A stretch of 17,342 bases of DNA from GCA-2719315 sp964448645 (GCA_964448645.1 CAYUZY010000032.1:1-17342), one strand, 5' to 3'. Shown: positions 1 to 7,691, numbered from the stretch's first letter. Program-made: numbers and translations. Notes: generated by a model not told the origin, from the sequence alone.

Positions 1-393
1 TATTGTGTAAAGAATAACTTAGGGGATAGAGTGCTTTTTTTGGGTAATACTTCGGAAGTATATGATATTTTATATTTTTCAGATCTTTTTTTACTTCTAT
101 CTGAAAAAGAAAGTTTTGGTTTATCAGCTCTTGAAGCCATGATTCATAGAGTTCCTGTAATATCTACCAATGTTGGAGGTCTTCCAGAGGTAAATAAAAA
201 TAAATTTTCTGGCTTTCTTTTCGATATTGGTGAAATAAACAAGATGGCTAAAAAATCAATTGAAATTTTATCAAACAATCAACTTTTGAAAAAATACAAG
301 AATCAAGCATTTGAAAATGCAAAAAGGTTTGACATTAATAAAATAATTAAAAAATACGAGTCAGTCTATAAAAAAGCAATTGAGATAAAATAA
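1..393 (+). CDS. bshA: BshA, N-acetyl-alpha-D-glucosaminyl L-malate synthase (C-terminal part; 5' end outside window)
   Basis: This is the last ~130 residues of a GT4-family glycosyltransferase. The frame is open back to base 1, so the GTG at 31 is an internal codon and not a start. The visible part is the nucleotide-sugar-binding C-terminal Rossmann domain. The E-x7-E signature of GT4 enzymes appears as SEKESFGLSALEAM, followed by PVISTNVGGLPEV and a GFLFDIGE segment, as in BshA of Bacteroidota. BshA joins UDP-GlcNAc to L-malate in the first step of bacillithiol synthesis in the cytosol. The gene converges on the acylase gene, with one base between the stop codons. Family assignment as a GT4 enzyme is firm. 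BshA specifically rests on remembered similarity of this C-terminus and is likely but not proven. Confidence 0.85.
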   Translation, partial: YCVKNNLGDRVLFLGNTSEVYDILYFSDLFLLLSEKESFGLSALEAMIHRVPVISTNVGGLPEVNKNKFSGFLFDIGEINKMAKKSIEILSNNQLLKKYKNQAFENAKRFDINKIIKKYESVYKKAIEIK

Positions 394-394
394 A

Positions 395-2498
395 TTATTT
401 TGGATTATATATATTTTTTGCATTAAGTAAAACCTTTTCTCTGTCTAAAGACATTTTTTTTGTTTTAAATTTGGAATAAATCTCCATTTGATCATTAAAG
501 TGCGGGCTATTAGGATTATCTGATGCCCCATATGAAATTACAGATTCTATTTCAGGACCATCTTTAGTAAATTTAACCAGTTCAATATATGATTCGCCAG
601 CTGTTACTCTAGTTTTACCATTTTTATAAGGAACGGATGACATTGCAGTAATTACATCTCTAAGACCAAAAATTGGAATTTCTTTAGAACCTCTAACTAG
701 TTTTTGAAACTCTCCTAATTTAACTTTTTCTTTTCCAAAGAATTTAAGCATATGTTGTTTCGTGTCTTTTAAAGCTTCAATTAAAAATGTTTTGGGAAAA
801 ATTTTAGGTTCTGGTAATTTTCTATAATATTTTCTCAATTTTAGATAAAATATTGCATAAGCTCCCGCTCCATAAGAGTTAATTTCTGTTTTTCTATCCC
901 ATTTTTGAATTTGATTTAAAATATTAGAGATTTCAGGATATTTATTAGGATCTATATCAAAAAGAGCATTTATATCCATCCAAGAATATGATAAAGGGTT
1001 TGGCAGAGAGTTGTCATATTTAATTTTCTTAAACTCATTGTAATCTAATTCTTTTTTTTCTTCAATAAGTTTATAAAGCCTTGTAGATCTATTGTTATTA
1101 AAAGTTTCAAAACCCATGTTTGTGGAAAAAGAATTCTTTTTTGGATTTTCTTTTTCTGAAGTTGATAAAAATGGAGAATGGTTTGCATTATAAAAATATC
1201 CTGAGTTAGGTTGAAGAACTTGAGGCAGGTTTTCTGTTTTATAGGTTTCTGTCCACAAAGTTTTTTTAGTATTACCAGGAACTACATTTTTCCAATCATA
1301 ACCATCTTTTCTTTTCGGGATAAGACCATTTGAAATATAAAAAATAGTGTCATTTTTATCTGCATAGCCTATATTATAACCAGGTAATGAATTCATTTTT
1401 AATATATTGTAGAATTCTGTGAAATTTTTAGCTTTACTCATTCTCCACCATTGCTCCATTGCTCTAATTTCAAATAGAGAAGGAGTTCTAATTGAATAAT
1501 ATCCTGATTTATTTTTTAAAGTTGGACCATATATGCTTCTATAATACTTTTTTTTAAATTTTATCGGAAAACCTAATATTTTAATATTTAACTCAGCTTT
1601 ATGCTCTTCTAAATCATAATAATTATCATCAACTTTATATTTCTTTTTAAATTTTGGATGCATTTCTAAAGCAAAAACATCAGTTTTGTCTGGTCTGTTT
1701 ACTGTGTGAGACCAAGCTATATTTTCATTTACACCAATTAATACATGAGGACTTCCTGCAAAAAGAGCTCCTAAAATATTTGTTCCTTCTTCACTAAAGA
1801 GATGAGCCTCATACCATGAAACAGGACCGTCTAATGGTTGATGAGTGTTTATAGCTAAATAAGTATTTCCATCTTTTGTTCTAGAGCTATTAAATCCAAA
1901 AACATTAGATCCTCTTGTCTCTTGATNNNNNNNNNNGATTAGAATATAAATTATTTGACTGTTCTAGAACTTCATAGTTCAAGTCATTTTTTAAAACTTT
2001 ATTAACCCAATAGTCACCTTCTGAAGATATAAATAACTGTAATTGAGCATATTTTAAAAGTTTTTTTGGATTTAAAGGGAAGAGTTCATTTAGTAAGACT
2101 TTATCAGGATTTAGTTCTGCATATTTATTAAGACCTTGAGCGTATGCAGAAAGTATTTTTTTGTATTCTTCACTTATTTTTGATTCATAAAGTTTATCAA
2201 TTAATTCTTTTGACCCTATAAATTGAGTTACAAAATCTGCTCCAGATCCTTTAATGCCAATTAATTTTGAAAGAAGATTATTTCCTGCTAAATATGCTTT
2301 TTGAATTGTTTCAAAATCATCTTCAGAATGAGCCCAAGCAAGACCATAATCTAATTCAGCATCAGTTTTTTAAAAAATATTGGGGACACCATAATTATCC
2401 CTTATAATCTGATTGTTTTCAGTATTTACTTGAGATAAAGAAGAGCCAATTGAAAATAAAAAAAAATAAAATAAATATTTATAATTATTTTTTATCAT
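395..2498 (-). pseudogene. Penicillin acylase family Ntn-hydrolase precursor, interrupted by an in-frame stop and an assembly gap
   Basis: The reading frame starts with ATG at 2498 and a signal peptide (MIKNNYKYLFYFFLF, ending near SLSQ). It then meets TAA at 2372-2370 after NYGVPNIF. The same frame continues with KTDAELDYGLAWAHSEDDF, which is classic acylase alpha-chain sequence, to the N run at 1936-1927. After the gap the beta chain begins RGSNVFGF. The Ser at 1909-1907 is the expected autocatalytic N-terminal nucleophile. His at beta position 23 and Val at beta 70 match acyl-homoserine-lactone/cephalosporin-type acylases rather than penicillin G acylase (Gln23). The NSGYFYNANHSP segment holds the oxyanion Asn region. 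Total length, about 700 residues, suits a periplasmic heterodimeric amidase. There is no ATG between the stop and the gap, so if the TAA is real the gene is inactive. A consensus error in the T/A homopolymer is an alternative. The substrate is unknown. Confidence 0.88.
1927..1936. other. Assembly gap (ten N)
   Basis: Ten ambiguous bases lie in the acylase gene at the alpha/beta junction, just ahead of the catalytic Ser. The flanking acylase frames differ by one if exactly ten bases are assumed. This suggests the run is a placeholder of arbitrary length and not ten real bases. Confidence 0.97.
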
Positions 2499-2549
2499 AT
2501 TAAAATGCCTTAATGTCTAAGTATAATTAGTTACTTGTAAAATAATTTA

Positions 2550-2639
2550 TTAATAAATTATTGAAATTATTATTCTATAGGTTAAATATACAGCTAGAAC
2601 TGACCATATCCACCATCTGTTTTTCATATACCAATCCAT
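2550..2639 (-). CDS. Possible 29-residue single-pass membrane peptide
   Basis: A short frame with ATG at 2639-2637 and TAA at 2552-2550 encodes a peptide beginning MDWYMKNRWWIWSVLAVY and ending IISIIY. It has a Trp-rich amphipathic start with a Lys-Asn-Arg cluster, then about 18 hydrophobic residues that could span the inner membrane. It lies 51 bases upstream of the acylase start on the same strand, in a stretch that otherwise has no gene. The non-random look (four Trp, basic residues before a hydrophobic helix) is the only support, and no ribosome-binding site is obvious. I do not recognise the family. It could be chance in AT-rich DNA. Confidence 0.35.
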   Translation of the reverse strand: MDWYMKNRWWIWSVLAVYLTYRIIISIIY

Positions 2640-2645
2640 AATTAA

Positions 2646-2682
2646 TAAATCATTTTTTGAAGTCAACTAAATTAATGATTTA
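2646..2682. repeat. Inverted repeat in the divergent intergenic region
   Basis: TAAATCATT (2646-2654) and AATGATTTA (2674-2682) form perfect 9-base arms around a 19-base spacer. The spacer itself holds a small TTGA-AG-TCAA palindrome. It sits between the leftward acylase/small-peptide unit and the rightward gene at 2789, so it could be an operator. Such repeats also arise easily in AT-rich DNA. Confidence 0.25.
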
Positions 2683-2788
2683 ATTATTATTAATTATATT
2701 TTAAGTTATTTATGATTAGATGTTTTACTTTAAATTTTGAGTCTTTCATTAATTATTAATAATATTGTAAGACATTAAACTAAAAATT

Positions 2789-3244
2789 ATGAAATCAAAT
2801 ATTAAAATTTTATTCACAATAATTTTAATTTTTACTACTATATCAATTTTTTCTCAAGTAAATGATGATAAAGTAGCTCTTGAGGACTTTGTTAAAGAAC
2901 ATGAAAATTTTGTTGAAAATGAAGCAGGAGAAATTGACCCAATTAATGTAAAAGAAATTAATAAGATTGTAAAATTTCTTGTTGAAGAAAAGTTTACAAA
3001 TTTAGAACATACTAGAAATATTATTTGGGACTCATACGAAACATATGTTAGTCCATTTAGTCGTTGGCATAAACACACTTTTATAGTTCAGGTTAAAATG
3101 GAAAATGTTGAAAGATATAAGTATGTAGAAGTGACTTATGATCCTAAATCTAAGGAAGCTGATACTGAGTACTCTTGGGTTGACGAAAAAGAAGATTTTT
3201 TTATTGTTGAAGAAGAAGAAGCTGAAGAAAGCAAAGACGATTAA
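2789..3244 (+). CDS. Secreted acidic protein of unknown function
   Basis: The 151-residue product has a clear signal peptide (residues 1-22, basic start, hydrophobic core, ending SIFSQ), so the mature protein is probably periplasmic or secreted. The mature part is acidic and mixed alpha/beta: a helical Glu/Lys-rich first half, then a segment WDSYETYVSPFSRWHKHTF followed by probable beta strands (FIVQVKM, KYVEVTYD). It ends in a nearly all-acidic tail (VEEEEAEESKDD). No known domain or catalytic motif is recognised. The gene stands alone, with a palindrome about 30 bases after its stop. The function is unknown. That it is a real gene is supported by the signal peptide and the absence of any competing frame. 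Confidence 0.8.
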   Translation: MKSNIKILFTIILIFTTISIFSQVNDDKVALEDFVKEHENFVENEAGEIDPINVKEINKIVKFLVEEKFTNLEHTRNIIWDSYETYVSPFSRWHKHTFIVQVKMENVERYKYVEVTYDPKSKEADTEYSWVDEKEDFFIVEEEEAEESKDD

Positions 3245-3272
3245 AAAATAAGTTTATTATTTCATTTTAATT

Positions 3273-3294
3273 TTAACTATTTAAAAATAGTTAA
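3273..3294. repeat. Perfect 10-bp palindrome between two genes
   Basis: TTAACTATTT (3273-3282), a 2-base AA spacer, and AAATAGTTAA (3285-3294) form a perfect dyad. It follows the stop of the acidic protein by 28 bases and precedes the basic small protein by 42. The stem has only one G:C pair per arm and no T-run follows, so it is a poor terminator. An operator just upstream of the TATATTTG box at 3300 is the other reading. Confidence 0.4.
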
Positions 3295-3299
3295 GTTGT

Positions 3300-3307
3300 T
3301 ATATTTG
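3300..3307 (+). promoter_or_regulatory. Possible Bacteroidota -7 promoter box
   Basis: TATATTTG fits the Bacteroidota TAnnTTTG consensus and sits about 30 bases before the ATG at 3337. No good TTG -33 element is visible at the expected distance, so support is moderate. The palindrome at 3273-3294 lies directly upstream. Confidence 0.35.
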
Positions 3308-3336
3308 ATTATGTGTATCTTTTTTTTATATTTAAC

Positions 3337-3501
3337 ATGATGAAGCGCAATCTTTTACATTATACTTTTCCTGAAGGGCTAACTTCAATTTATATTAATG
3401 GAAAGCGCTTTACAAAAAAAGAATTCGACGAAGCTCAAAGAAGGGAAAGAAACAGAGATAGTAGAGGAAGGTTTGCAAAAAAAGTTAATTATATTAAATA
3501 A
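3337..3501 (+). CDS. Small basic protein of unknown function (54 aa)
   Basis: The product starts MMKRNLLHYTFPEG and continues with SIYINGKRFTKKEFDEAQRR, then a run rich in Arg, Asp and Ser ending DSRGRFAKK. I place the start at the ATG at 3337, with a second ATG at 3340. The frame extends upstream to a GTG at 3313, but that would add a Phe-rich lead encoded by the promoter region. No signal peptide or membrane segment is seen, so it is probably cytosolic. The C-terminal RGRF-KK tail is strongly basic and could bind nucleic acid, which is an inference from charge only. The protein family is not recognised. A promoter-like TATATTTG box lies about 30 bases upstream. Confidence 0.6.
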   Translation: MMKRNLLHYTFPEGLTSIYINGKRFTKKEFDEAQRRERNRDSRGRFAKKVNYIK

Positions 3502-3542
3502 CTTTTTTCAGTTAGTTTTCAAAACATTTAACTTTAGACATT

Positions 3543-4136
3543 ATGAATAAAATAAAATTATTAATATCATTTTTTGTTTTGTGTAATTTTTCTTTTGTAC
3601 AATCTATTTCTTTATTTAATGGAATTGATTTATCTGGATGGAACATACATGGTACAGAAAAATGGTATGTAGAAAATGGAGATTTAGTTTGTGAAAGTGG
3701 ACCAGATAATGAATATGGCTATTTGTCTACTGAAAAATATTATGATGATTTTATATTATCACTTGAATTTAAACAAGATTCTAATGGAAATAGTGGTGTT
3801 TTCTTTAGATCAACTCTTGATGGAACAAAAATTAGTGGTTGGCAAGTAGAAGTTGCTCCTCCTGGAGATAATACTGGCGGAATATATGAGTCTTATGGAA
3901 GGGGTTGGCTTATTAAGCCTGATTTAATAAAAGATAAAAGTTTAAAATATGGTGAGTGGAATTTAATGAAAATTATGGTTAAAGGTAATAATGTGAAGAC
4001 TTGGTTAAATGGAATTGAAATGGTTAATTTTGAGGATGAAAAAATAGGTAAAGGAAAAGGTTCTATTGCACTTCAAATTCATTCTGGTGGAGATTTGAAA
4101 ATACGTTGGAGAAATATCAAATTAGAAAAATTATGA
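3543..4136 (+). CDS. Secreted DUF1080 protein (3-keto-disaccharide hydrolase-like, concanavalin-type fold)
   Basis: The 197-residue protein has a signal peptide (residues 1-21, LISFFVLCNFSFVQS) and one DUF1080 domain covering most of the mature chain. The family's hallmarks are in order: LFNGIDLSGW near residues 24-33, LEFKQDSNGNSGVFFRS (74-90), the GWQVEV strand (99-104), GEWN (137-140) and the closing GSIALQIHSGGDLKIRWRNIKL (173-194). Members of this family cleave 3-keto-glycosides made by Gfo/Idh/MocA oxidoreductases. The next gene is such an oxidoreductase and overlaps this one by four bases (ATGA), implying translational coupling. The length is typical of a single-domain member. The family is sure. 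Hydrolase or lyase activity on a 3-keto sugar is inferred from family and context. Confidence 0.92.
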   Translation: MNKIKLLISFFVLCNFSFVQSISLFNGIDLSGWNIHGTEKWYVENGDLVCESGPDNEYGYLSTEKYYDDFILSLEFKQDSNGNSGVFFRSTLDGTKISGWQVEVAPPGDNTGGIYESYGRGWLIKPDLIKDKSLKYGEWNLMKIMVKGNNVKTWLNGIEMVNFEDEKIGKGKGSIALQIHSGGDLKIRWRNIKLEKL

Positions 4137-5470
4137 AAAAAAGAGAATTTTTAAAAAGTGCAACAGCAATAGCTTCAATAACAATTTTACCTTCTTCAAT
4201 TTGGTCAATGAATAAAAATAACAGAATAAGAATAGCTCAAATTGGAGTTGGAGGTATGGGGGCTGCTGATTTGAATTCAATTTCTTCTCATTCATCCGTT
4301 GATATTGTTGCATTATGTGATGTTGATTCTTTGGCTTTGAATAAAGCAAAGAAAATACATCCTAAATCTAAAATATATATTGATTATAGGTTAATGTTAA
4401 ATGAAATGAAAGATCAAATTGATGCAGTTGTGGTATCTACTCCAGATCATACTCATGCACCCGCATCAATAATGGCGATGAATTTAAATAAACATGTTTA
4501 TTGTCAAAAACCTTTGACGCATCATGTAAGCGAAGCAAGATCTATGAGGAAAATTGCTAAAGAGAAAAACTTAATAACTCAAATGGGAATTCAAGTTCAT
4601 TCTTTTTATGATTATAAACTTGCAACTATTTTAATTCAAGGTGGAATAATAGGAAAAGTTAATACTGTTAGAGCTTGGTCACCAAAAAACTGGGGTTATG
4701 ATGGACCTTTACCAAAAGGTTCAGATCCTGTACCTAATTACTTAGATTGGAACTTATGGTTGGGAACTTCCTCAAAAAGACCCTATAAGAAAGATATTTA
4801 TCATCCAATGAATTGGAGGAAACTTTTAGATTATGGATGTGGCACATTAGGTGACATGGGTGTTCATATTTTTGATACTCCATATAATGCTCTTCAATTA
4901 GATGTGCCTGAAACAATTAAAAATAATTGCAGAAAACCAAATGGCTTTGGTTTTCCTGAAAAAAATTCAGTTACTTATATTTTTCCTGGAACAGAACAAA
5001 CCACTGAAAAGTTGAAATGGATTTGGTCTGACGGTCCTGGCGCTCCATCTTATCATAGAGATTTAAAATTACCAAATAAAGAAAAGCTTCCAAATCAAGG
5101 AGCTATGTTTATTGGTGAAAAAGGCAGACTTCTTCTACCTCACTTTATGGAATTACCTAGATTGATTGTTGATGGTAAATACAAAAAAATTGATTTGTCT
5201 AAATATTCTGAAGCTCAAAAAATGGGAAATCCTGTTAGAGATTATGATAAAGAAGCCCATTTACACTATCATGAATTTGTTGACGCTTGTCTTGGAAAAT
5301 CTAAATGTACAGCGCCTTTTTCTTATTCTGCAAGATTAACAGAAACAATTCTTTTAGGGGTAATTGCTGGTCGATTTCCAAACAAAAAGCTTCATTGGGA
5401 TAGCAAAAAGGCTTTATTTAAAGAATCTGAAGCTAATGAATTTCTTGATTCAAAATACAGGAATTTCTAA
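4133..5470 (+). CDS. Exported Gfo/Idh/MocA family oxidoreductase
   Basis: The start is the ATG at 4133, overlapping the DUF1080 stop. An upstream in-frame start at 4106 lies inside the preceding gene and gives no signal. The 445-residue product begins MKKREFLKSATAIASITIL, a Tat-like leader with Lys-Arg in place of Arg-Arg. Residues 31-155 form the nucleotide-binding Rossmann domain with GVGGMG (38-43), VVSTPDHTHAP (100-110) and CQKPL (124-128), where the common EKP is QKP, as in many exported Bacteroidota/Planctomycete members. The C-terminal alpha/beta domain has the PNYLDWNLWLG and GTLGDMGVHIFD (237-248) motifs, with Asp241 and His245 as likely catalytic residues. Such enzymes oxidise a sugar hydroxyl, often C3, with tightly held NAD(P). 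Coupling to DUF1080 supports a 3-keto-glycoside role. The substrate is unknown. Confidence 0.93.
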   Translation: MKKREFLKSATAIASITILPSSIWSMNKNNRIRIAQIGVGGMGAADLNSISSHSSVDIVALCDVDSLALNKAKKIHPKSKIYIDYRLMLNEMKDQIDAVVVSTPDHTHAPASIMAMNLNKHVYCQKPLTHHVSEARSMRKIAKEKNLITQMGIQVHSFYDYKLATILIQGGIIGKVNTVRAWSPKNWGYDGPLPKGSDPVPNYLDWNLWLGTSSKRPYKKDIYHPMNWRKLLDYGCGTLGDMGVHIFDTPYNALQLDVPETIKNNCRKPNGFGFPEKNSVTYIFPGTEQTTEKLKWIWSDGPGAPSYHRDLKLPNKEKLPNQGAMFIGEKGRLLLPHFMELPRLIVDGKYKKIDLSKYSEAQKMGNPVRDYDKEAHLHYHEFVDACLGKSKCTAPFSYSARLTETILLGVIAGRFPNKKLHWDSKKALFKESEANEFLDSKYRNF

Positions 5471-5478
5471 ATTATTTT

Positions 5479-7140
5479 TTACCAAAAGATACTATAGATA
5501 GCAGCAAGCATTAATAATATTGCAAAGGACCCAACATTAAAAACTTGGTCCGTATTAAAGACACCTTCTTTTAATTCAATTCCTTTTGGATCATTTGCGC
5601 CTTTATTTTGATTAAGACTTACAATAGCAATGACTAACATTGTAAATAAAGTTGTTAATCCCATTTGATCTAAAAAAGGAAGCGTTGGAAAAAGTGATTC
5701 TAAAGTAGTCCCTTCAACCCAACCTTTTGAACCAACTTTTAAGAACATTGCTGTTGGTATTGAAATTAATGCACCAATAATTGCTCCTTTATTTGTTGCT
5801 TTTCTCCAAAATAAACCTAACATAAATACGGCAAGAATTCCAGGACTTACAATACCAGTATATTCTTGTATAAATTGAAAAGCTTGATCTATACCTCCAA
5901 GAAGAGGAGCTGTAATTGAACCAATAATCAAAGCAACTGCAGCAGAGATTCTTCCAATTTTTACTGACTCTCCCTCACTAGCACCAGGGTTTATTATTTG
6001 TTTATAAATATCCATAGTAAAAATTGTAGCAGTTGAATTTAACATTGAAGCTAGTGATGAAACAATTGCAGCAGCAAGAGCAGCAAATGCTACACCTTTA
6101 AGTCCAGTTGGTAAAAACTGTAATAACCAAGGATAAGCTTTATCAGCAGTTTCATTACTAGGCATATTTAATAATCCTTCTTGTCCAAGACTTGAAAGAA
6201 GTACCGGGTCATTAACTATAACATATGCAGCAATTCCAGGAATGACAATTATAAGTGGAAGAATCATTTTTAATCCAGCTGCAAGAACTATACCTTTTTG
6301 AGATTCTTTTAATGATTTAGCAGCTAATGTTCTTTGAATGATATATTGATTAAAACCCCAATAATATATATTCGCAACCCACATTCCTCCAACCAATACA
6401 GCAATACCAGGAAGATTATCATATTCTGGATTACTTTTATCAAGTATCATATCAAACTTTTCTGGAGCTGAATTATAAATACCTTTTAACCCTTCTAGAA
6501 CACCTTCTCCTGACGAAACAGTGTTTAGTGCCAAATAAGTTGTAATAAAACCTCCAATAACTAGAAAAACAACTTGTATGACATCTGTCCAGGCAACAGC
6601 AGATAGACCTCCATATAGGGAGTATGCCGCTGCAAAAAGAGATAATCCAATAATTGAATAAATCATCTTAACACCCAAAATTGTTTCAAAGGCTAATGCT
6701 CCTAAATATAAAACTGATGCAAGGTTAACAAATACAAAGAGACCAATCCAAAAAACAGCTAAAATTGTTTTTAGATTTGTTGAATATCTTTTTTCAACAA
6801 ATTCAGGTATTGTATACAAACCTTTTTCAATAAAAATTGGTAAAAAATATTTTCCTACTATCAAAAGAGTTAAAGCTGCCATCCATTCATATGAAGCTAT
6901 TGCAAGGCCAACAACAAAACATGAACCTGACATCCCAATGAATTGTTCAGCAGATATGTTAGCCGCAATAAGTGATGTTCCTACAGCCCACCAAGGCAAG
7001 GATTTACTAGCTAAAAAATAATCTTCAGAATTTTTTTCTTTACCTTCTTTATTTCTTGAAACCCAAAGACCAACTCCTAGTATTATTAGGCCGTATGAAA
7101 TAAAAATTATATAATCTAATAATTCAAAATTTGTTTTCAT
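5479..7140 (-). CDS. Sodium/sugar symporter of the SSS family, vSGLT-like
   Basis: The 553-residue integral inner-membrane protein has about 14 hydrophobic segments. It resembles the Vibrio galactose symporter vSGLT closely along its whole length. Shared segments include DYFLASKSLPWWAVGTSLIA, the SAEQFIGMSG stretch of helix 1, ASYEWM, YGGLSAVAWTDVIQV, WGFNQYIIQRTLAAKS, SSLASMLNSTATIFTMD and QEYTG. Gln66, Glu85, the Asn and Tyr of the YWGFNQY segment, the Lys of LAAKS and the Gln of QEYTG fall where vSGLT contacts galactose. The SSLAS pair gives the sodium-site serines. It is therefore expected to take up glucose, galactose or a derivative with Na+. The gene converges on the oxidoreductase with an 8-base gap and diverges from the NIPSNAP gene across an 85-base region. 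The exact sugar is an inference from binding-site conservation. Confidence 0.95.
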   Translation of the reverse strand: MKTNFELLDYIIFISYGLIILGVGLWVSRNKEGKEKNSEDYFLASKSLPWWAVGTSLIAANISAEQFIGMSGSCFVVGLAIASYEWMAALTLLIVGKYFLPIFIEKGLYTIPEFVEKRYSTNLKTILAVFWIGLFVFVNLASVLYLGALAFETILGVKMIYSIIGLSLFAAAYSLYGGLSAVAWTDVIQVVFLVIGGFITTYLALNTVSSGEGVLEGLKGIYNSAPEKFDMILDKSNPEYDNLPGIAVLVGGMWVANIYYWGFNQYIIQRTLAAKSLKESQKGIVLAAGLKMILPLIIVIPGIAAYVIVNDPVLLSSLGQEGLLNMPSNETADKAYPWLLQFLPTGLKGVAFAALAAAIVSSLASMLNSTATIFTMDIYKQIINPGASEGESVKIGRISAAVALIIGSITAPLLGGIDQAFQFIQEYTGIVSPGILAVFMLGLFWRKATNKGAIIGALISIPTAMFLKVGSKGWVEGTTLESLFPTLPFLDQMGLTTLFTMLVIAIVSLNQNKGANDPKGIELKEGVFNTDQVFNVGSFAILLMLAAIYSIFW

Positions 7141-7225
7141 TTTTTAAGTTATATTTAGGATTGACAATATTAAGCTAAAAAGTTTATCGAAAAAAGAATA
7201 TTTTAGTTTAAAATTTAATAATAAA

Positions 7226-7690
7226 ATGAATAAACATATAAGATTAATTTTCTTTTTACTTCTATTTTCTTCTTGTATTTCAAACTCTAAAGAAGTACTT
7301 GAGAATAATACTTTGATTAAAAAAAATAAGGTATACGAACTACGTATTTATTATACACATGAAGGAAAATTTGATAATATAATTTCAAGATTTAATAATC
7401 ATACTACAAAGTTATTTGAAAAGCATGGTTTTATTAACGTTGGATATTGGACTTCTAAAAGTAGAGAAAAGGCTTCTTACGCTGATGAAATATTAAACAA
7501 TAAAGATCAGGGAGCTCTATATTATATAGTTTCTTTTCCAAACATGGAGGAAAGGGATAAATCATGGGATTTGTTTATAAATGATCCCGACTGGAAGAAA
7601 GCTTATGAGGAGAGTATTAAAGAAGGGCCAATTGTTAGTAGGATTGAACAGGTTTTTTTAAATCCAACAACTTTTTCAAAGCTAAAATAA
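7226..7690 (+). CDS. NIPSNAP-family lipoprotein
   Basis: The 154-residue protein begins with a lipoprotein signal (LIFFLLLFSSC, Cys17), so the mature form is membrane-anchored in the periplasm. Residues ~37-148 match the NIPSNAP dimeric alpha/beta-barrel domain: KVYELRIYYTHEGK at its start, then FEKHGFINVGYWTS, LYYIVSFPNMEERDKSWDLF and a DPDWKKAYEES helix. These are the usual conserved spots of this family. Its biochemical role is not established. Secreted versions are common in Bacteroidota and Planctomycetes near sugar oxidoreductases and TIM-barrel isomerases, as here. It is divergent from the symporter gene and converges on the Kazal gene with a one-base gap. Family assignment is good. 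Function is unknown. Confidence 0.85.
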   Translation: MNKHIRLIFFLLLFSSCISNSKEVLENNTLIKKNKVYELRIYYTHEGKFDNIISRFNNHTTKLFEKHGFINVGYWTSKSREKASYADEILNNKDQGALYYIVSFPNMEERDKSWDLFINDPDWKKAYEESIKEGPIVSRIEQVFLNPTTFSKLK

Positions 7691-7691
7691 T

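Noticed and set aside
31..393. GTG at 31 as a start codon
   Set aside because: The frame is open back to base 1 and the upstream residues fit the BshA sequence, so this is a truncated gene, not a short one.
1925..1940. A frameshift in the acylase gene at the N run
   Set aside because: The frame difference depends on ten N being the true length, which is most likely a placeholder. No frameshift can be claimed.
2854..3078. Minus-strand open frame opposite the acidic secreted protein
   Set aside because: The plus-strand frame is longer and has a clear signal peptide. The reverse frame is Ser/Thr/Phe-rich and looks like a shadow.
3313..3336. GTG at 3313 as the start of the small basic protein
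   Set aside because: It would lie just six bases after the promoter-like box and adds a Phe-rich lead. Tandem ATG codons at 3337 and 3340 are better.
4106..4132. In-frame ATG at 4106 as the oxidoreductase start
   Set aside because: It lies inside the DUF1080 gene and adds nine residues ahead of a complete Tat-like leader that starts at 4133.
4131..4916. Minus-strand open frames within the oxidoreductase gene (4131-4349, 4734-4916)
   Set aside because: Both are antisense to conserved Gfo/Idh/MocA sequence and resemble no protein family.
7161..7185. TTGACA near 7162 as a sigma-70 -35 box for the NIPSNAP gene
   Set aside because: There is no good -10 hexamer at the right distance, and Bacteroidota main promoters do not use this consensus.
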